NCBI GenBank assembly: GCA_049794535.1
Contig: JBARCX010000134.1
Span: 1-8,197 of the forward strand
Reading direction: 5' to 3'
Source of the DNA: JBARCX01 sp049794535
Lineage (GTDB): Bacteria; Pseudomonadota; Gammaproteobacteria; Xanthomonadales; Rhodanobacteraceae
DNA: 8,197 bases
Shown: positions 6,476-8,197 of the stretch, piece after piece
Numbering within the stretch: position 1 is the stretch's first letter
Layout: the number at the start of each line of letters is the position of its first letter
Notes under the pieces: generated by a model
Seen by the model: only the letters and a program-made list of their open reading frames with translations
Told to the model about the DNA's origin: nothing
The model's database searches: none
Program-made: the position numbers and the translations under genes

Positions 6476-7230
6476 TCGGTTTTAGTGGCGTGGTCGTGAT
6501 CATCGTGGTCGTGCTGTTGTTTCTATCGATCAAGGTGCTCCCGGAATATCAACGCGGCGTCGTGCTCACGTTGGGTCGCTACACCGGCACCAAGGGCCCC
6601 GGCTTGGTTATCCTGGTGCCGATCGTGCAGCGGATGACGCGAGTGGATTTGCGCGTGACCGTGATGGACGTGCCGCCGCAGGACGTGATCTCGCGTGACA
6701 ACGTCTCGGTGCGCGTCAATGCCGTGGTGTATTTCCGCGTGATGGAACCAGACAAGTCGGTACTGCAGGTGGAGAACTTCCTCCAGGCCACCAGCCAACT
6801 GGCACAGACCCGGTTGCGCTCGGTGCTCGGTCAGCATGAGCTGGACGAGATCCTTTCGCAGCGCGATTCGATCAATCACAGCCTGCAGCAGATCCTGGAC
6901 GAGGCCACCGACCCCTGGGGCATCAAGATCACTAACGTCGAGATCAAGGACGTTGACCTCAACGAGAGCATGGTGCGCGCCATTGCTCGCCAAGCCGAAG
7001 CCGAACGCGAGCGCCGCGCCAAGGTGATCCACGCCGACGGCGAACTGCAGGCATCGGAAAAACTGCGCGACGCCGCCGCCATGCTGTCGCAACAGCCGCA
7101 AGCCTTGCAGTTGCGCTACTTACAAACGCTGGCCGACATGTCCAGCAACGGTAAGGCGTCCACCATCGTCTTTCCGTTGCCGCTGGACCTGATCAAACCG
7201 CTGATGGAGCCTTTTAGGAGCGAGAAATAA
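6472..7230 (+). CDS. Slipin (stomatin-like SPFH/band 7 membrane protein)
   Basis: A 252-residue membrane scaffold protein. An N-terminal hydrophobic anchor (about 3-22) is followed by the SPFH/band 7 domain: VLPEYQRGVVLTLGRYTGTKGPG (22-44), VDLRVTVMDVPPQDVISRDN (58-77), VRVNAVVYFRV (80-90) and QATSQLAQTRLRSVLGQHELDEILSQR (105-131). The helical segment around 163-205, with IARQAEAERERRAKVIHADGE, is the oligomerising coiled coil of slipins. The C-terminus has TIVFPLPLDLIKPL (231-244), the hydrophobic stretch corresponding to where archaeal NfeD cuts its slipin. The start overlaps the nfeD stop as ATGA with an AAGGAG upstream, so the two are one operon and probably coupled. The final codons and stop fall inside a heptamer-repeat tract, so the last few residues (about RSEK) may be repeat-derived. 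Probably involved in membrane-domain organisation; no enzymatic role is expected. Confidence 0.94.
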   Translation: MIGFSGVVVIIVVVLLFLSIKVLPEYQRGVVLTLGRYTGTKGPGLVILVPIVQRMTRVDLRVTVMDVPPQDVISRDNVSVRVNAVVYFRVMEPDKSVLQVENFLQATSQLAQTRLRSVLGQHELDEILSQRDSINHSLQQILDEATDPWGIKITNVEIKDVDLNESMVRAIARQAEAERERRAKVIHADGELQASEKLRDAAAMLSQQPQALQLRYLQTLADMSSNGKASTIVFPLPLDLIKPLMEPFRSEK

Positions 7231-7258
7231 GAAGTGAGAAGTGAGAAGTGAGTAGTAG
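7217..7258 (+). repeat. Heptamer repeat tract crossing the slipin stop codon
   Basis: Three perfect tandem copies of GAAGTGA lie at 7231-7237, 7238-7244 and 7245-7251. The same 7-bp phase continues in degenerate form on both sides: GAAATAA at 7224-7230, a further purine-rich unit at 7217-7223, and a weak one at 7252-7258. The slipin TAA (7228-7230) is the end of one degenerate unit. Downstream, on the opposite strand, 7266-7302 also reads as degenerate purine heptamers. It resembles the small intergenic heptamer repeats of some xanthomonad genomes, a comparison from memory only. Confidence 0.8.
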
Positions 7259-7289
7259 TGCCCCCGCCTTCTCTCGTTTCTCACTTCTC
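7236..7289. repeat. Inverted repeat formed by heptamer tract and its opposite-strand copy
   Basis: GAGAAGTGAGAA (7236-7247) is perfectly complementary to TTCTCACTTCTC (7278-7289), a 12-bp stem with a 30-nt loop. A run of pyrimidines including TTTT (7297-7300) follows, so a transcript of the nfeD-slipin operon could end or be stabilised here. Because the left arm is repetitive, alternative registers are possible. Confidence 0.6.
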
Positions 7290-7307
7290 TTCACTCTTTT
7301 CTCGCCC

Positions 7308-7331
7308 CTGCTGACACGACGTTGTCAGCAG
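7308..7331. repeat. Perfect 9-bp inverted repeat upstream of the second GST-like gene
   Basis: CTGCTGACA (7308-7316) pairs perfectly with TGTCAGCAG (7323-7331) across a 6-nt centre. It sits 43-66 bp before the start of the next gene and 78 bp past the slipin stop. It could be an operator dyad for the downstream gene or part of a transcript-end structure. No T run follows, and a TTGTCA (7322-7327) within it has no matching -10 at normal spacing. Confidence 0.5.
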
Positions 7332-7373
7332 CACACCACCAGACTGGCCGTACTTTCTTATTGGAAACGCACC

Positions 7374-8120
7374 ATGACCGCATCGGATATCACTTTCTTC
7401 GCTACCGGCGCCGGTTTCGGCATGCCGGAAACAAGCCCCTACGTGATCAAGACCGAAGTGCAGTTGAAGATGGCCGGCCTGCCCTACCGCAAGGAATTCA
7501 CTATTCCGCCGCAGGCGCCACGAAGCAAAGTGCCTTACATCGAAGATGCGGGTCATGTGGTGACCGACTCGACCCACATCCGCACGTATCTCGAACACAC
7601 CTACCAGTTGGATCTGGATGCTGGCCTGGATGCGCGCCAACGTGCGGAGTCGTGGGCGATTGAGCGGATGATGGAAGACCACCTCTACTGGGCCATGGTG
7701 TGGTTTCGCTGGGCCGTTGCGGACAATTTTGCCAAAGGCCCCGCGCATTTCGCCGACCGGGCGCCCGAAGCTGCGCGCGCTCAAATCCGCGAGGAGATGC
7801 AGGCGCGCAAGATCCATGAACTGCATTGTCACGGACTGGGCCGACACACACCGGAGCAGATCACCGAACTCGGCAAGCGCTCACTCGACGCGCTAGCCGT
7901 GCTGCTTGGCGATAAGCCTTATCTGTTTGGCGAAAAGCCAAGCGCGGCGGATGCTATCGCGTTCAGCGTGGTCGCCTCGATTCTTACGCCCTTCTTCGAA
8001 ACACCGCTGCGCCGTGCGGCAGAAAGCCACCCCAACCTGGTCGCCTATGCCGCGCGCATGATGCATCGCTACTACCCGGAGCATGCGTGGGAAGTGCCGG
8101 CACAATCCGTAGCCGCATAA
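7374..8120 (+). CDS. Glutathione S-transferase superfamily protein, Faxc/metaxin-like
   Basis: A 248-residue GST-fold protein of the branch with a metaxin/Faxc-like N-terminal domain, not the classical beta class. The thioredoxin-like part (about 1-80) has the typical GMPETSPYVIKTEVQLKMAGLPYRK (16-40), the cis-proline in SKVPYIED (51-58) and DSTHIRTYLE (65-74) where classical enzymes have their glutathione-binding turn. The helical C-terminal part ends with PYLFGEKPSAADAIAFSVVASIL (182-204), the N-capping region of the GST fold. No catalytic cysteine is present in the N-terminal motif; S21 is a possible active-site residue, but activity is unproven. The ATG at 7374 has GGAAA (7363-7367) before it and begins the recognisable domain. 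An in-frame GTG at 7248 would translate repeat DNA and is rejected. Function of bacterial members is poorly known; detoxification is only a default guess. Confidence 0.88.
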   Translation: MTASDITFFATGAGFGMPETSPYVIKTEVQLKMAGLPYRKEFTIPPQAPRSKVPYIEDAGHVVTDSTHIRTYLEHTYQLDLDAGLDARQRAESWAIERMMEDHLYWAMVWFRWAVADNFAKGPAHFADRAPEAARAQIREEMQARKIHELHCHGLGRHTPEQITELGKRSLDALAVLLGDKPYLFGEKPSAADAIAFSVVASILTPFFETPLRRAAESHPNLVAYAARMMHRYYPEHAWEVPAQSVAA

Positions 8121-8135
8121 ACCTGGCTATTGAAT

Positions 8136-8181
8136 CCCTCTCCCGCCGGCGACCCGACGGTAGTCCCTGTGGGAGAGAGGG
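8136..8181. repeat. Inverted repeat after the Faxc-like gene
   Basis: CCCTCTCCC (8136-8144) pairs with GGGAGAGAGGG (8171-8181), a 9-bp stem interrupted by a 2-nt GA bulge. It lies just past the stop codon, where a transcript-end structure is expected. No T tract is visible. CCCTCTCCC-type inverted repeats are frequent intergenic elements in GC-rich gammaproteobacteria as I recall, so it may be a dispersed repeat instead. Confidence 0.55.
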
Positions 8182-8197
8182 TGCCGGTCCACAGGGA
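8164..8197. repeat. Second inverted repeat overlapping the first, at window edge
   Basis: TCCCTGTGG (8164-8172) and CCACAGGGA (8189-8197) are a perfect 9-bp inverted repeat with a 16-nt loop. It shares GG (8171-8172) with the preceding stem and its loop contains that stem's right arm, so the two structures cannot form fully together. The right arm touches the end of the window and may extend further. Confidence 0.6.

Noticed and set aside
6523..7101. Minus-strand open frame (192 codons) opposite the slipin gene
   Set aside because: No recognisable domain; the slipin reading is supported by strong family motifs and a good ribosome-binding site.
7231..7251. CRISPR-like short tandem array
   Set aside because: The units are directly adjacent 7-mers with no spacers and no cas genes nearby.
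7248..7373. 42-residue N-terminal extension of the Faxc-like protein from a GTG
   Set aside because: The extension would translate repeat-derived DNA and has no family similarity; the ATG at 7374 starts at the expected domain boundary.
1..8197. Mobile element, prophage, toxin-antitoxin or defence island
   Set aside because: No transposase, integrase, phage or toxin motifs, no tRNA-associated boundary and no composition break were seen; all genes belong to common chromosomal families.

Overview
The window is high-GC, gene-dense bacterial chromosome with short intergenic gaps and ordinary housekeeping or accessory genes. Protein styles (an OPT transporter, an NfeD/slipin pair, a beta-class GST under a divergent TetR regulator, a Faxc-like GST) and GC-rich intergenic repeats suggest a gammaproteobacterium, most plausibly of the Xanthomonadales/Rhodanobacteraceae type. 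That placement is a judgement from memory of similar proteins, not the result of a search. No phage, IS element, CRISPR array, rRNA or tRNA was recognised.

Layout. 1-333: 3' part of an AraC-family regulator whose start lies upstream of the window; its end overlaps the end of a TetR-family gene by 15 bp. 319-1681: the tetR gene (minus) is divergent from a beta-class glutathione S-transferase gene (plus). Their 70-bp gap holds back-to-back promoters and an unusually symmetrical pair of operators. 1682-1773: convergent gap with two hairpins. 1774-3831: OPT-family transporter (minus). 4027-4923: RluA-type pseudouridine synthase (minus), upstream of the transporter on the same strand. 5057-7230: two-gene operon of a membrane serine protease NfeD and a slipin, overlapping at ATGA. 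7217-7331: heptamer-repeat tract that runs into the slipin stop codon, with two further inverted repeats. 7374-8120: second GST-superfamily protein of the Faxc/metaxin-like kind. 8121-8197: two overlapping inverted repeats at the window edge.

How they fit together. The TetR protein most likely represses both itself and the divergent GST, as a small electrophile- or drug-response switch. NfeD and slipin form a known membrane partnership in which NfeD-type proteases cleave the hydrophobic C-terminus of their slipin; the required residues and the target-like C-terminus are both visible here. The other genes (transporter, pseudouridine synthase, second GST) appear to be single transcription units. 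I see no clearly new multi-gene system. The most interesting non-coding features are the mirror-symmetric operator pair (955-1018), the heptamer tract crossing a stop codon (7217-7258) and the competing hairpins at the right edge.
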